The translations under genes were made by a program, and so were the position numbers. From Colletotrichum lupini (lineage: Eukaryota > Ascomycota > Sordariomycetes > Glomerellales > Glomerellaceae): 64,000 bases of DNA. The stretch spans positions 992,001-1,056,000 of the forward strand of contig NC_064677.1 of NCBI RefSeq assembly GCF_023278565.1, given 5' to 3'. A model generated the notes under the pieces. It was not told where the DNA came from. It was given only the letters and a program-made list of their open reading frames with translations, and made no database searches. Positions within the stretch are counted from its first letter, which is position 1. Each line of letters starts with the position of its first letter. Positions 22,608-35,490 of the stretch are shown piece after piece.

Positions 22608-25199
22608 TTACCCCCCCCTCTATACTAAAGGGCGCTATTCGTAGTACTAAAAAAATAAACCTCTAAATTACCTCTTATTTTAGCGAATTTATAGTTATAA
22701 TTACTATTATTATATTATTATCCTCCTTTAGTAATAGTAAATTACTAGCTACGGCAGCTTTTATTTATATATTTAGGTTCTGTAGCGGGCCCTTAGTAGT
22801 TAAGTATTAGTAATAGAATACCTAGAGCGCCGTTAGTATATATTTAAAGCTCTTTACGTTATACTAAGTCGGATCCGTATTATACCCTTTTTAGTCTACT
22901 TAATACTATAGTTTTCTTTTATATAAGCGTAATTTAACGACCTCCGAGACCTCGTACTTTAGTTCGCCGTCGTTATTAGTAATTAGTAATAATAAGTCTT
23001 AGTTCTACCTAGGTAATAAGTTATTAGCGGCCTTTCTTAGCTTACTTAGGTAAAAAACCGGGTATACCCGGCTACTTATTAATAGTTTTATAATTTATAT
23101 ACCCCCTTATTTAGTATTAATAATAGGCTATAGCCCGGCCTATAGCTATTATAGTTTATTTACGTCGGCGGACTTTTAATACGAGGTATTAATAAAGACC
23201 CGGTTTTTTAGCTTTAAGTCGTCCGGGCGCTAGTAGTAGTTAATATACTTTTTATATTATACCTAAGTAACCTTTATATTACCCCTAGCGGTCTCCTAGG
23301 CCTCGTATATCCCCTAGGCTATATACTACGCGTCGGTACGATTTAGCTTTTTTTTTTATAAAGCTAAATTAGTAGGTTTATTTAGATTAGTTAAAAAAGA
23401 GCCGTAGTTAATAACCGAATTCTATTTCGTATAGTAATAGCCCTATAGTCTTACTAAGCTAGGTAGTATAAGTAAAATTAACTATAGGTAGTATATTGCT
23501 CTAGTTATCTTAGTATTAGTTAATTAGTAGTTTTAATTACTATAGGATATATTAGTTTAGTACTTCTATTTAGCTATCTATTTAGGGGTAGTCGGCCGTT
23601 AATAGCTATAGCTTAACCCCGTAGATCTTATAGAGTTCCCTTTAGAAGTCGGAGATAAATTAAAGGCCTCGGTTTAATATAATAGTCTTTAGTAAGCCGA
23701 AGATAGGTAGTACCTATTTATAAAATATTTAGCTTATATCTTTTATTATAGTAGTTTTATAATAAGGAATAGATATCGCCCTTTTACTCAGGCGGTTTAT
23801 TACTACTTAAATATTATTAAATCCTTTTTAATTAGTAGGGATAGTTATAAAGTTGGTAGAAATATATTACTACGGGTAGTTAAGTATTAAAAGCAGCCTT
23901 AGCTCCCCTAGGGGCTTGTTACGCGGCTTTTATAATCGGTAGTAAGTATAGTAGTTCCGTACGTATTAGTAAGTATTTACCGTTAGGCCCGGCTAGTAGT
24001 ATTACTATTTAATTATTTTTATAACCTTATTACACCCTAGGTAGGCGAGGAGCTTTTACTCGTAGACCTCGCGGATAATTATAATACGAAGGTTCTCTTT
24101 TTCGGGTATTACGAGCTTCCTATTTATTACTAATAATCCGTTATTTTAAATAAACTAGCGCTCGCGCCCTTTAGCTATTAGCGCTCGTATTAGTATAAGG
24201 GACGCTATAATAAGGTTTTTATTAAGCTTTAAAATCTTCTCTACTAGTAAATACCCCTAGAGCTCGTTTTTTAATAAGAGCGAGCTAATTATAAGTTATA
24301 ATTAACTAACTACGGCGCTTAATAGCGCCCATAGCTCCGCTATAATATTAGGGGATAGTAGTCCTAATAATAAGAGGACTTAGGTCCTATTAGCCTCTTT
24401 TAGTACTTACTAAGTACGGATATCCTCTATTTTCCGTAATAAGGCGTTAGCTAGTACGTTCTCTTTCTCTAAATAATAATAAATCTAAAAGTTAAAGTCC
24501 GCTAGCGTGCTAGCTTAGTAAGCTTATTATAAGTTAAGTAAGTACTTAGTTATAAAGAATAGTAGTAGCTAATAGTTTATAATAACGTTAAACTTATATT
24601 TATAGTTTATAAGCTCTGTGCGCTATTCCTTTAGGTATAGTATTATTATTAGTATTTTTTTATTATAAATAGCGTAATTAAGCTCTGCGCTACTTATTAT
24701 TTTTAAATAAAAGGCTATTAAGTACTATAACCTGTTATTTTTTTATTATTATAATAGCGCTCCGGCGCATATTAAGTTAGAAATATTAGTTTCTAACTAC
24801 GTTAGTAGCTTTAGCTTAAAATAATAAAGGATTAGCGCCGACGTTAGTACTAGCTTTATAGCTTTAAAGGCCGTCTTATAGTCGGCGCTAAAGTTAAAAA
24901 GAACTCCCTTACTTATTAGTTTTATAAGGGGCCTAGCTAAGTAGCCGTAATTCCTTATAAATCTCTTATAGAAGTTATAGAACCCGAGGAAAGACTAGAT
25001 ACCCTTAAGTAATATAAGTAGCTTTTAGTCTCTAATTATAAAGACTTTCTCTTTATTAAGTTATATACCTTTTATAAAAACTACGAAGCCTAAGTACTTT
25101 ATAAAAATAACGCTAAATTTATACTTCTTAATATCCGCTTATAAGCCTACTTTTTATAAGTAGTCTAGTACTTTAGTAACGTGCTCTTAGTACTAAAGG

Positions 25200-25450
25200 G
25201 GGTCGTTTAAAAAGATTAGGATATTATTTATATATATTATATAGAAGTCGTCTAGGTACTCTATTAGTATCTTGTTTATATATCGTTAGTACGTAGTAAG
25301 CCCGTTATAGAGCCCGAAGGGTATTACCCTATACTTATATACCCTATAGCGGGTTCTAAACGTCGTTAAGTCCTCGGAGGCTAGGTCGAGGTAAATATAG
25401 TAAAAGGCCTGCTTAATATTTAGTTTAATAAATACTTTTACCCTACTTAG
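25200..25450 (-). pseudogene. Gypsy-type reverse transcriptase relic
   Basis: Minus-strand translation shows DLASEDLTTFRTRY, then RVIPFGLYNGLTTY, a stop where Gln is expected, RYINKILIEYLDDFY, then a YINN box where active enzymes have YVDD. The order and spacing are those of Ty3/Gypsy reverse transcriptases. The Asp-to-Asn changes in the catalytic box are the G-to-A changes RIP makes. Confidence 0.85.
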
Positions 25451-28400
25451 CCGCGCGAGGGTCTTGTTAATAAGTAGTAATAAGTAGCGGTCTTTTTTTA
25501 TAACCTTATTTAGTTTATAAAAATTAATATAGAAGCGTAGACTGTTATTATACTTTTTTATAAATAGCGTCGGCGACGTAAAAGGAGTATTACTTAGCTC
25601 GATAAATCCCTTTTATAAGTACTTTAATAAATAGGCTTTTATAGCCTTTAGCTCCGGTACTAACTACTTATATAGAGGGTAGTAGGTTAGTTTCTTTTTA
25701 TTACTATTTAGGAGCTCGATTTTATAATTATATAGCTTATAAAATATAAGTATATCGCTAGCTGCTTTACTAAAAACGTCGGTTTAGGGCCGTAAGTACT
25801 TTAATAAGTTAGTTATTATAAAGTTATAAGTAACTTAGTCGTCGTTATATAAAGGGTCTACCTCCTCTTTCTTATCCTCTATAATACGGTCTAGCTTATA
25901 GAGTAATATAGAGCTTATTTTAACGTCGTTCTACCTTAAGTTTCTTTTAAATACGGGAGCACTAATAAAAGTAATATTTATTTATAACGCTACTAAGTAT
26001 AGTTTCCGCTATTTAACCCTCTTTATAGGGGTAATAGTAGTGCCGTTAAGGGCGCGTTTTATTTTTTTTATATCCTTAGCCTCGTTTAACTACTATATCT
26101 AACGGGCTATTATTTTTAATAAGTATAATAATATCCTAATCGGTATACCCTTTACCCGCTATTACTAAAGCTTTCGGTTATAGCGGGCCATATTTATTTT
26201 AAATAGGTCCTATTAATAGTCGGCGTCGATTTAGTATTATATATCGATAACTTTTGGGGTATATAGGTCCTCGATATCCCTAATAATAGTAGTGGGCGTC
26301 CTTTATAGTAGTAGGTCCTTAGGCTATATTAGCCGTTAGCGGCGAATATTAGGGTTTACCCCGTAGTATTCGAACTACTTCCGCCCTAGGATTAGGTCGT
26401 AGCGGCCCGTATTAAGCTAAAAGAGGGGTGCTTTTAAAAGGACTTATTAATTAATATATAAATTAGCGGTCTATACTACGCTAATATTGTTTAATTACTT
26501 TTTATTAAACTTAATAATAGGGATTAGGCATAGTAATTTATAAAATAGGGCCGCGCAGAACTGTTATAATAAAGGGGTTATGCGGTTATTTATAAATCCG
26601 TACTTATTAGCTCCCGTATTAAGTAAGGCTCTTAGGCAAATTCTATATTTATTAAATATTAATATAAGCTCTATTTTAAGGGGCTAACCCCCTACGAGAT
26701 CTTATAAGTTTACTAAATTAATTGCTAATTTTTTATCCTTTTTATATATATCCCCTAGCTAGGAGTTTACTTTTACTAAGGGGTTTAGTTTTCTAAACCC
26801 GACTCTATCTTAGCAGGGCCCGTAGTAGCGTTAATAGCAGCTATAGTAGTCTTTAGCTTCTTAAGGCAGTCCTTAAAAATATATTTAATATTATTATAAA
26901 CGAAGTAAGCGCTACTATCCTTAAGCTTTTAATATAAGGCTTTAGGGATCGTTTTATAAGTAAAGGTACGACCTCGGTCCTATTTAGTACCTCTAGTACT
27001 TTTATTATTTCCGCTACTTTTATTACTTCTACCTAAAGTTTAATAAGTCTAGCTAAAAACTTTAACCGCGCGGTCCTTTATAAAAAGGGGCTATATTACG
27101 TTAACTAGCTAGGTAACGTACTTAATATACTTTTAAAAAGTAGCCGTATTATCTAAGTATTTTAATATAACTTAGTTATGAAAATATATAAGTAGTTTAT
27201 TATAAAAACGGCGCTTTTATTAGGACTTTAGAAGCTTATTAATACGCACGAGCTTAGTAAATATAGAGCGCTTTTAGTAGACGTCTTTAAACGTAATTAT
27301 AAATACGTCTAGCTTATAACTAGCGTCGTCTATAGTAATTAGGCTAATATAAGCCGACTTAAGCTCGTAAAGTAGCTACTCGGCCGTAATAATCTCGTTA
27401 AAAGTTAGTAATAAGTATATAAACTCCGTAGCGCTATTTTTAATTTTATTAATAATATACTCTAAGTAGTACTTATTTATACTATAGTTAGTATTCTTTA
27501 AGCGCTTTATAATATACTAAAACTAGTAATCGAACTTAAAGCTAGTATTATTACTTATAAAAATAGGTACGTTAGGCATTTTCTAAGAGCTATAAGTAAT
27601 AGGATAGGACGAGGCTAGAGTAGTTTCGTAGCTACTTTACGTTTCTAAGCGTACTAGCCGCTACTCTAGCGCGCCGAGGGTAGTAGTATTCTAAATAGAG
27701 CTAGCCTAAGAGCCGTTTTTTAATTACTTTAGCTTTTTAGCTATAGCCGTATTATTAACATAGGCTCGGGTAAGGGCTTCTTTTATAATATAGAGCTCTA
27801 TAATAATAATACGCATAAGGTCGAGGTTTTCGTAAGTTATTATATATAAGCGCTTAGTATTATTACTTAATTAGCTAATAGCGGACGCTAGGACCTACTC
27901 TAATTAGTACTAAGTAATACGCATCTTTAATTACTATTTAATCTATTTAAGCAAGGTCTTTCCGTCGTTTTTAAAGTATAGCTCTTAGATAAGGTCGAGG
28001 TCGATATACTACTTAGTATTTTTTTTAAAGAGGATATCGTTACGAATATAAATAAATAAAATAAGCTAGTTAGCTACGTTACTAAGGTATACTAAGCGAT
28101 CGGCCTAGGTAGTAGAGGGTAAGAAGCGCTCTATTAGCTAGTTAAATAGCATAACTTCTAAATTAATAACTAAGAGCTTAGCGCCTTTATTAAGGCCTAC
28201 GACGCTTTATTAAGACTTATAAAAGTAATAACTTTATTAAAAGCCGTTAGTATAAAGGGAGACCTAGCCTCTTTAGCTATATCCTCTAACTATTACGTTT
28301 AATAAAAGGGGTATATATTCGGGGGATATTAATTATATTATTTATATATAATTAATTTAACTAGCTATCGCTCGGCTTTCTTATGCGCTTTTTCGGTAGG

Positions 28401-28475
28401 GGTAGTTAGTAGTTAATTAATTAAGATATTATCGTTCTGTCTCTAGAGAATAGTTAATTAAGTAACGTTAAGTAG

Positions 28476-28698
28476 TATTATAAAAGGGAACTCGAGGTAG
28501 GTTAGAACGCTGCTATATTAAACTAATTAACTAAAGACTTAACGTAAAGAGGGAAAAAATAGAATAGTAGGTAGAAGCTGGCAGGCTGGCCCTTTAGGCC
28601 CAGCGGTCTAGCTCGTCACGTAACTACTAGGAGCTCAGCCTCGTAGCCTGAGGCTGAGCCACAGGGCCCACAGGGCCCTGGTGCCCACTGCCGTGATA
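28476..28698 (-). repeat. Gypsy-type element, 5' LTR (right copy)
   Basis: 223 bp. The left (inner) part is mutated (TATTATAAAAGGG for TGTCACGAAAGGG). The right (outer) part is nearly clean, keeping GAGGCTGAGCCACAGGGCCC and GGTGCCCACTGCCGTGA. Confidence 0.88.
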
Positions 28699-31686
28699 GT
28701 AAGATCTTCCTTATCTTCCGAATTTCTTATAAGGGATATATATTTTAGGCCGCTACTTTAGCTACTGTTACTAAGTTCCGTACCCCTAGATCTACTCTTA
28801 TATATAATAAAGAATTAGTTAAACTAACAAGGGCTAGTTTTACTATCTACTACCCTCGACTTTTTATATTATTTATATAATTTAGTACGCTCCTTTTTGG
28901 AATAGTTACTTAACTAATATCTATCCTTTTGATAAATATAGTATTACTTCTTTTATTACTTTACTTATAAATTAAATCTTTACTTATTTAATAAATCTAG
29001 GCCTCTTTATTAGTAATTACCGTATTTAGCCTCTTTTCCTTTTTTATTATACGTTTAATCGACCTAATATTATTAATAAGGGCCGTCGTACGCTTAGAAA
29101 TAGGTTTAGTACGGTATTCTCGCTTTAATATTAAAGCTAAATCTTAGCCTCGAGTAGAGCGTTTCGTAATTTTTAGGTACTTAGTATAATATTATTTTTA
29201 CTTTTAATATACGCTAAATTATAGTATAAAAATATCTAACTTTTTACTCGTTTATCCCCTTATTTAGCTAGGTTTTCGCTAGCTTATTAATTTAATTAAT
29301 AAGCTCTTTAAAGATCTCTATTTATAATTTACCCTCTATTATCCTAACTATAAATATATAAAAAATCGCTCGTAGCTTAGATAAGAGCTTTAGGTTCTTA
29401 TCGTAAGTCTCGAAGCGGCTTTAGATTACGTTAATTATATTAAAAAGGTCGTTTTAATTAAGATTACGCACCGCTTTATAGTAATAATCAGAGGCTTTAC
29501 TTACGAGTACGATATTAATTACCAAATAGTACTAATATTCCCTAATTCCGACTTTTTTATAATAATCGTAAAATATTATTAAGGTTTTTTATAAGACCTT
29601 ATACTTCCCCCCAGAGTATAATTTCTCTTTTAAAAAGATCTTTTTAAAATCTATAAATTACCTCGTATTTACTACTAGATTTTTAGTATTTATATACGAT
29701 CCCTACGTCGCTACGTATTATTAATAACTTCGGGTCGTCTGCCTCCTTTTTTATTAGCTAATCGGCGCCGAATTTCGTATTAATAATAATAACGAGTTAT
29801 AAATCGAAATAAGTAGAATTATCGATTATCGTACTTCTAGTACTATATTTTGCCCCGGTATATCCTTTTATAATAACAAATTTCTGTTAGTAATTATAGG
29901 GAGGAAATCTAGGTCGTTTACCCTTTTTTTAAATTTATTAAAGTAATTATACGCTCTATCGACCTATACTTAGTTCTATAATACGAATTCCTCCTCTATA
30001 ATTATCGCTATTAATATTTCGTATAGCTCTTATAATTATAATTATACTAATAATACCCCTCGCCCGTAAAAAAATCTATTAACTACTTTTATAATTCCTA
30101 AGCTTATGCTCGCGAACTATTTATCTAGTTAATAACTAAGGTCGTTTATAATTTCGTAAAATAAGGGTTACCCCTATAGCCCCTTTTTCTTGTAAACCTT
30201 AGTTAAATAGATTAATACTGCGTTAATTTACTTATTATTAAGCTAATTTATAATTCTATATATTTACGTCCCCTAATAGTCCGGGTTAATATTTACCTAC
30301 TTATAAAAGATTAGGATTCTATTTAAGATCGTATTTCGTTCTCTTCTTTTTTACCCTAACTTACTAAGGGTCGTACTCTAGCTTATACCCGTATTAATAA
30401 TTACTAATATATTTAATCTTAACGAGGATATATTTAATCCGCGCGCTAGTTATAATAAATCCGTACTTTTACTACTTAACGAATTTATTAAAGTCTAAGA
30501 GATTCCCGCTTCCTCTTACTATCTCGCTACTACTCTCGTTTTTATTATTTTTAGCAATTACTACTACCTTTCTAAATCGCTAACTATTATACTTACTAAA
30601 ATCCTCCTTTTTATTTAGTATAAAAGGGTAGGTTTTAGTAGTTCTTTTTAATAATAATAATAATAGACGTTTATATTACTATAAGAAAATATAGTAATTA
30701 GTCTCGGGATTTTTATTAGTTATTAATTTCCGCTATTTTATATATTTCTAGCTTCCTAAGCCTTATACTTTTTATAATTTTTAAATAGCTTTTTTAGTTA
30801 ATTTCTTAAAATTAATAATCTCGCGCCAGGAGCTAGTATAAAAAAGAAGTCTTTTAGCGGCCCTCTAGAGGATTCTTTTTTTTTCCTCTTAAATCCTCGT
30901 CTTTTTAGCCTTTTTTTAAGCTAATAATAACTCTAACGGGAGGTCGTAGGACTACTTTAGGGTAGCTACTTTTTTCCTAAGTTAATATCCGAGATCTATA
31001 ATACTCTTAACTTAATATTATTAGGACTTTTAAATCCCTTTTTCCTTTATTAAACCGTCCCCTATATAGTATTCCTAAGTAATACCCGGGGGGTAGTTAA
31101 GGGAGCTATAAAGAGGTTATTTAAATCGCGGGCTTAAGGTCGTACTTATAAGATCTTTATAATAATAGACTTTTTTATATATTATAGATCTCTTAGCTTA
31201 ATAACTCCTATAGGGTTACCTTCGTTACTAAGTAAAAATATTTATATTTAAAAATCCCCTTTTTTAATTACGTAATACTCTTTTATATTATATTATTAAG
31301 CGCGTTCGTTACGCTAATTAATTAGGTAAGTAGTTATTACGTAGGTATTTCCTTTTACTAATTTAACTAGTTAATTTCTAATTACGGGCTAGCTATAGAA
31401 AAGTCGTTTAGTAAAAAAGCTACTCGGGGTAATAGTAAAAGGCTAGTTACTTAAGTAGTTCCGTTAATTAACGTAGTTTAATATAATAAACGTCGACCTC
31501 TCGTAAGTAGTAAAGGGCTATGATTACTTAATTCCGTATAGTATTTAAGAATCGCCTCTTTTTTTATCTATTTTTATAAAGTTAATTAGTACGAATTTCC
31601 TATCCCGTGCGGTATTAAGAAGTCGTCTCTTCTACGTAACGAAATACCTTACCGATTTATAATAATAGAATTTAATTACTAATTAA

Positions 31687-31891
31687 TATTAATATCCCTA
31701 TTATAAGGTAGTTAGTTCGAACCGTAGTTAATAAAGAGATTAATTAAATTATATAAATATCTGCGTAGTAGGTATAAAAAGGAGGTTCTAACCGTAGGTT
31801 AGGCTGGCTATGATAATCGTAAATAGGGCCCCCAATTGGCCCCTGCGCAGTCGGCTGTATGCCGCGGTCGAATTAGACTTCCAATCCGACA
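31687..31891 (-). repeat. Copia-type element, 5' LTR (right copy)
   Basis: 205 bp. The inner left end is mutated (TATTAATATCCC for TGTTGGTATCCC). The outer right ~90 bp are clean (GCGCAGTCGGCTGTATGCCGCGG), the mirror image of the left LTR. Confidence 0.88.
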
Positions 31892-31896
31892 ACTGC

Positions 31897-33305
31897 ATAG
31901 AAGTTCCCTGGAGAGACTCCCGCCCGAATTACTTATGGAAATTTGCAAAAGCCTAGACAACGTATGTTCTACAGATTCGCGTCACTTCGGGAAACCCCTC
32001 AAAAGTCTTGCGTCACTCTGTCGAGCATCGAAGCTTTTGCACGCTATTGGAACAGCTGTGCTCTATCAGCGATTTCAATTTCGGATCAGCAGAGAGGAAC
32101 CCAGCTTGAGAAGACTGATACAATTTGTATTGACGACCCGGCGGAATTCTCTCCTGGCTGGGTATGTGAGAGACCTGACTCTTGAGATACATAATGCAGA
32201 CTATCTGAGCTACCGCCGAACGACTGTCCACGAATCATCAAGAAACCTAGACTTGGAACTTGTATCGTTGGCACCCACGCTTCGAATGCTCCGGTATTCC
32301 ACCTCGACCTTGCAGTTCGCCATTATTCTAGCGCAGTACCTTATCATACGGCTGACACAACTGAGAAGACTATCAATGAGGTCTCATTGTCCTAGCTCAA
32401 CGCAAATAGTAGGTAATTGGGCCTATCTTAGGACAAATGGACGACCAGGGAGCTTGCCACTTTTACGAATCGTGGCAATCCAAGCAATGGAAGCACCCGC
32501 AGTATCCCAAAAATGGAGCTCTAGTATTCTACAAGCTCTTTGTCAAATCGCGCCAAACATCACCTATTTGGATACTGAGCTGGTTATACCGTTGCCAACA
32601 TCTATCGACATGGCAAACGCAACCTTTCACCTGCGCAACGTTGAATATCTCAATCTAAACGGGACAGAGATAGGATCTGAGATGCTGTCTTCATTGGTCA
32701 ATTCCTGTGGACCACTGAAAGGTTTCAAGTATCGACCAGCCACCTGGAACATGTATGGATGGCGTCCTCGGACGCGAGAAACTGCCGATATCACCGCTGG
32801 GTCGGTACTAGATGCACTCAGACCTCACGCAAATACGTTAGAGTCTTTGGAACTAAACATTATGGAAAAGGTCTTCCGTTCAGGCCGTCGGGAGCAGCTG
32901 GAATCCATGCGACATTTCGAAAGTCTCACATACTTGGGACTGGATAGCTTCTGCTACGACGGGCGACAGTCCCTAGGCAACATTCTCCCAGGCAGACTGG
33001 AGACTATAGAAATCACATGCATGCATGAAACGATGCATGAAGATGTCTTGGAGCTGGCGCGTTTAGCTAATTGGCTTCCCAACCTCCACACGGTTAATTT
33101 ATATCCTTGGCCCAATAGCACGAGCTGCCCTACGAGTATTCTCAAAATCTCGACCATTGCTGAGCAATTTCGACAAAGAAACGTCGTATTCTCATTCTCT
33201 CACGGAACCTACCTCAATCGTGCATCCAAATGGGGGTGTGCCTGGTTTCTAAACCGCTTGGCCCCGTGGTACCCTCCCCACGGACAGCTTGAGACAACAG
33301 CTTAG
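31897..33305 (+). pseudogene. F-box protein body, separated from its start by the retrotransposon
   Basis: After the 3' copy of ACTGC an open frame of 468 codons runs to TAG 33303-33305 without interruption. It begins HRSSLERLPPELLMEICKSL, an F-box, continuing SLASLCRASKLLHAIGTAVLYQRF. A leucine-rich-like region follows (LRNVEYLNLNGTEIGSEMLSSL), as in fungal F-box/LRR substrate receptors of SCF ubiquitin ligases. Joined to the fragment at 18446 the gene would code about 480 residues. At this locus the frame continues upstream into the LTR, but the first in-frame ATG is 31935, inside the F-box, so a product lacking the F-box start is the best this copy could make. The body shows no RIP-type stops, so it lost its start relatively recently or is still under some constraint. 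Confidence 0.8.
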
Positions 33306-33993
33306 CTAGAAAACGATTATCTGTTTGGGAAGCACTGATGGAGCATAGCCCCGCTTCATAACTGCCGAGCCGAATCAATATGATGATTTATCTACAATGG
33401 ACTAATCACTTTGTCCTCATCATCCATGGCATAGACTATACACAATTATTGAGGCAACATTGGTCCTAAATGGTATTGGTAGTTGGGTAATCGTGATGAA
33501 ATGGTTGAGCTGATAATTGATAGAAACTATGGCCCAATACAACTTGTTCATAGTAATTGAGATTTAATTGCAACAAGATCTTCATGTGAAATCACAAATA
33601 GGGGCTGATGAAATCAGCAGAGAAGTGTATGTTGAGCTCCAAACGACCAGAATCGCAAATCCAACCCTTTCCGCTCACCTACTTCATGAAAACTTTCAAT
33701 CACGGAAATACCACCAAAGGGCCTCGAACCATCTTTTCAGAGGTGACCATTGACACACAGCTTGCAGTTGTTTGACTAGAGAGTTTGTAAGCCTTCTGAC
33801 TGAACCGAGAACGATCGAGATAACTAACAGCTGACAAAATGGTGGCTACAACAGCGGCTGAGCATTTGGAATCTTCCTTCACATCTGTTTTCAGATTCCA
33901 GATTAGCAATTGGCAAGAAGGATTGTTTCTCGCTGTTGTTATTGTTTCACCCTGAGTACCTGGTTAAGGTGCTGTCGGAGGCGTGAATCCGAG
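33306..33993. other. Intergenic region between converging genes
   Basis: Holds the 3' ends of the F-box body (plus) and the Kex2-type precursor gene (minus). An open frame at 33700-33909 on the minus strand could be an alternative last exon of the precursor gene, but I do not favour it. Confidence 0.4.
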
Positions 33994-34482
33994 TTAAAGA
34001 GGGGCGACATCACGATGGAAATGCTTACCGAGTCCGCGAGCAGCGATCGCCCACATGCAGGTGACACCACCTGGGGTAACAGATCCAAGGCAGCCTTAGC
34101 AGGTGTCAGTAAAGGACAGGAAATGTAAGACGAGGGACTCTCTTACTAAAAAAGCGACGCCAGCCACAGTGCATGAACGGCACGTTGCTCCTCTTGTCGA
34201 GATCTCTGTTCTCAAGGTCCAAATCGGTGTCTAGCAGAGTTGTCAGCTTTGTACTCTTCAAAGGATCTCTTCCATCACCAAAACTTCATTCCAATTTGAA
34301 ATGACGATACCTTTGAAGTAAGCCTCGAGGGCAGTTTTCCAATCATCAGGGAGGTCCTTCGGGATCTCAATGTTCTCAGCAGCTCTCAGGGCCAAAGCAC
34401 CTTCCGCAGAAGGCAACTCAGCTGGGATGGCCAGAGCCAGGGGTGCCAAAACAAGGCAGGCGATGAAGGAGCTGAAATGCAT
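33994..34482 (-). CDS. Secreted precursor with Kex2 site and small cysteine-containing mature peptide
   Basis: Three exons joined by eye: 34482-34311, 34230-34147 and 34094-33994, with introns of 80 and 52 nt (donors GTATCG and GTAAGA; acceptors CTAG and TAAG; CTGAC branch point in the second). The product is 118 residues. Residues 1-18 are a signal peptide (MHFSSFIACLVLAPLALA). Residues 19-71 look like an acidic pro-region and end in DKR, a Kex2 cleavage site at 70-71. The predicted mature part carries Cys79, Cys87 and Cys98 with CGWRRFF, SCLGSVTPGG and CMWAIAARG. An unspliced reading gives only 74 residues with an unrelated tail. The last exon could be spliced again at GTAAGC, so the C-terminus is uncertain. 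The layout matches fungal secreted peptides processed in the Golgi; no family was recognised. The start is the second in-frame Met, at the signal peptide. Confidence 0.6.
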
Positions 34483-35490
34483 TTTAAAAAGTTTGACTTG
34501 AAGAAGATTCAAATACTTTGGTGATGAGATTGTGGGAAAGGTTGTTGTCGATGTCGAAAAGTGTTCACGAGGAAACGAGGCTACTGGTGCTATTTATATT
34601 AAATCTTTGATATATCACGATACTTGCAAGCTCAAGACAACTGATATGTAGTATGTTCTACCACTATTGGGAATGTATGGCTGGTTGTCATCATGTCGCT
34701 GCTCCATGGGCCCCGACGTCTGCACTGAACTGATTCATCACGAGATGCTTCCTTGCCACGCGCATTACAGTCCACTCCTTATTGGTCAACAACGCTCGTT
34801 CGTTCTATTGAGCTTGTTGTGGAACTTCCAAGAGAGTTTATCGGAAAATAAAAAGCTTCTCACATTTAATTTCATTCCAGAATTAGGTAAATCAGTGTGT
34901 AGCTAGCCAGTTGACATGTCGGCGAGTCAAGATGCAGCCGAACATCCGAGCCGCAACTGACTCCTTGACGATCCATGCACGAACTCAAAAAGTCAAAGAC
35001 GGATGAACTATGGCCTGGGCTTTGTACTGTCCACTCAGAATCTCTCAATAACTCCACGAGGACTTGCTGTCATCAAACTCTGTCATATTTATCGGCTGCT
35101 CGGGATTCAGCCATATGAGTAGAGAAGAATTAGCCATAGTCTTCACGATGACTGAGTTTGGGATCGTTGTGAAGCAACGCAACAACGTGGATACTGGCGA
35201 GAATCTCATAAGATGTTGGGCAATCAAAGAGAATACGAGTTTGGATTTGAACTCGGAGAAGACAATTGTGTTCGTGGAGTTGCGCTTACGATTTGTCAAG
35301 CAATGATCATGAGTGTCATGAACAGATTGCATACAACATTGCATAAGACCTGCGTATATAACGCCCAGAAAGCTCCCAACGAAAACAAAAATATTGTCCA
35401 TAACAGCAGAAAGCTACCACCGCACACTCCCAACTCCAAGCTTTACTCAAGATTTCTCTTAACCCCCCTACCTTACACAACAAAGTCACA
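34483..35490. promoter_or_regulatory. Divergent upstream region of two small secreted protein genes
   Basis: About 1 kb between the minus-strand Kex2-type precursor and the plus-strand eight-cysteine protein. A TATATAA box at 35355-35361 lies about 130 bp before the plus-strand start and is a plausible TATA element. Open frames inside the region have no supporting features. Confidence 0.5.

Larger units (their letters stand above)
22385..28698 (-). mobile_element. Nested Ty3/Gypsy-type LTR retrotransposon, RIP-mutated
   Basis: 6,314 bp bounded by two 223-bp LTRs, each with the terminal inverted pair TGTCAC...GTGACA (mutated to TATTAT and GTGATA at its inner or right ends). Flanked by a duplicated GTAA (22381-22384 and 28699-28702; AGTAA if the right boundary is moved by one base). 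Minus-strand orientation is shown by a purine tract next to the left LTR (AGAGGGGGGGGTAA on the minus strand, 22608-22621) and by minus-strand reverse-transcriptase text near 25200-25450. It lies wholly inside the Copia-type element. Confidence 0.88.
18480..31891 (-). mobile_element. Ty1/Copia-type LTR retrotransposon, RIP-mutated, carrying a nested element
   Basis: Bounded by two 205-bp direct repeats with TG...CA ends and flanked by the 5-bp duplication ACTGC (18475-18479 and 31892-31896). Without the nested element it is about 7.1 kb. Transcription is to the left: a purine tract on the minus strand (AAAAGAAAGAGAAAG) abuts the left LTR at about 18687-18707, the expected polypurine tract. 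Degenerate reverse-transcriptase text of the Copia type is readable on the minus strand near 20160-20450. The interior is TpA-rich with stops in every frame, so the element is dead. Confidence 0.88.

Noticed and set aside
33700..33909. Extra last exon of the Kex2-type precursor gene
   Set aside because: A GT-AG join is possible, but the text is long and unlike a small peptide precursor; the nearer stop at 33994 is simpler.
35045..35401. Minus-strand open frame of 118 codons in the divergent upstream region
   Set aside because: It covers the TATA box and promoter of the eight-cysteine gene and has no recognisable features.
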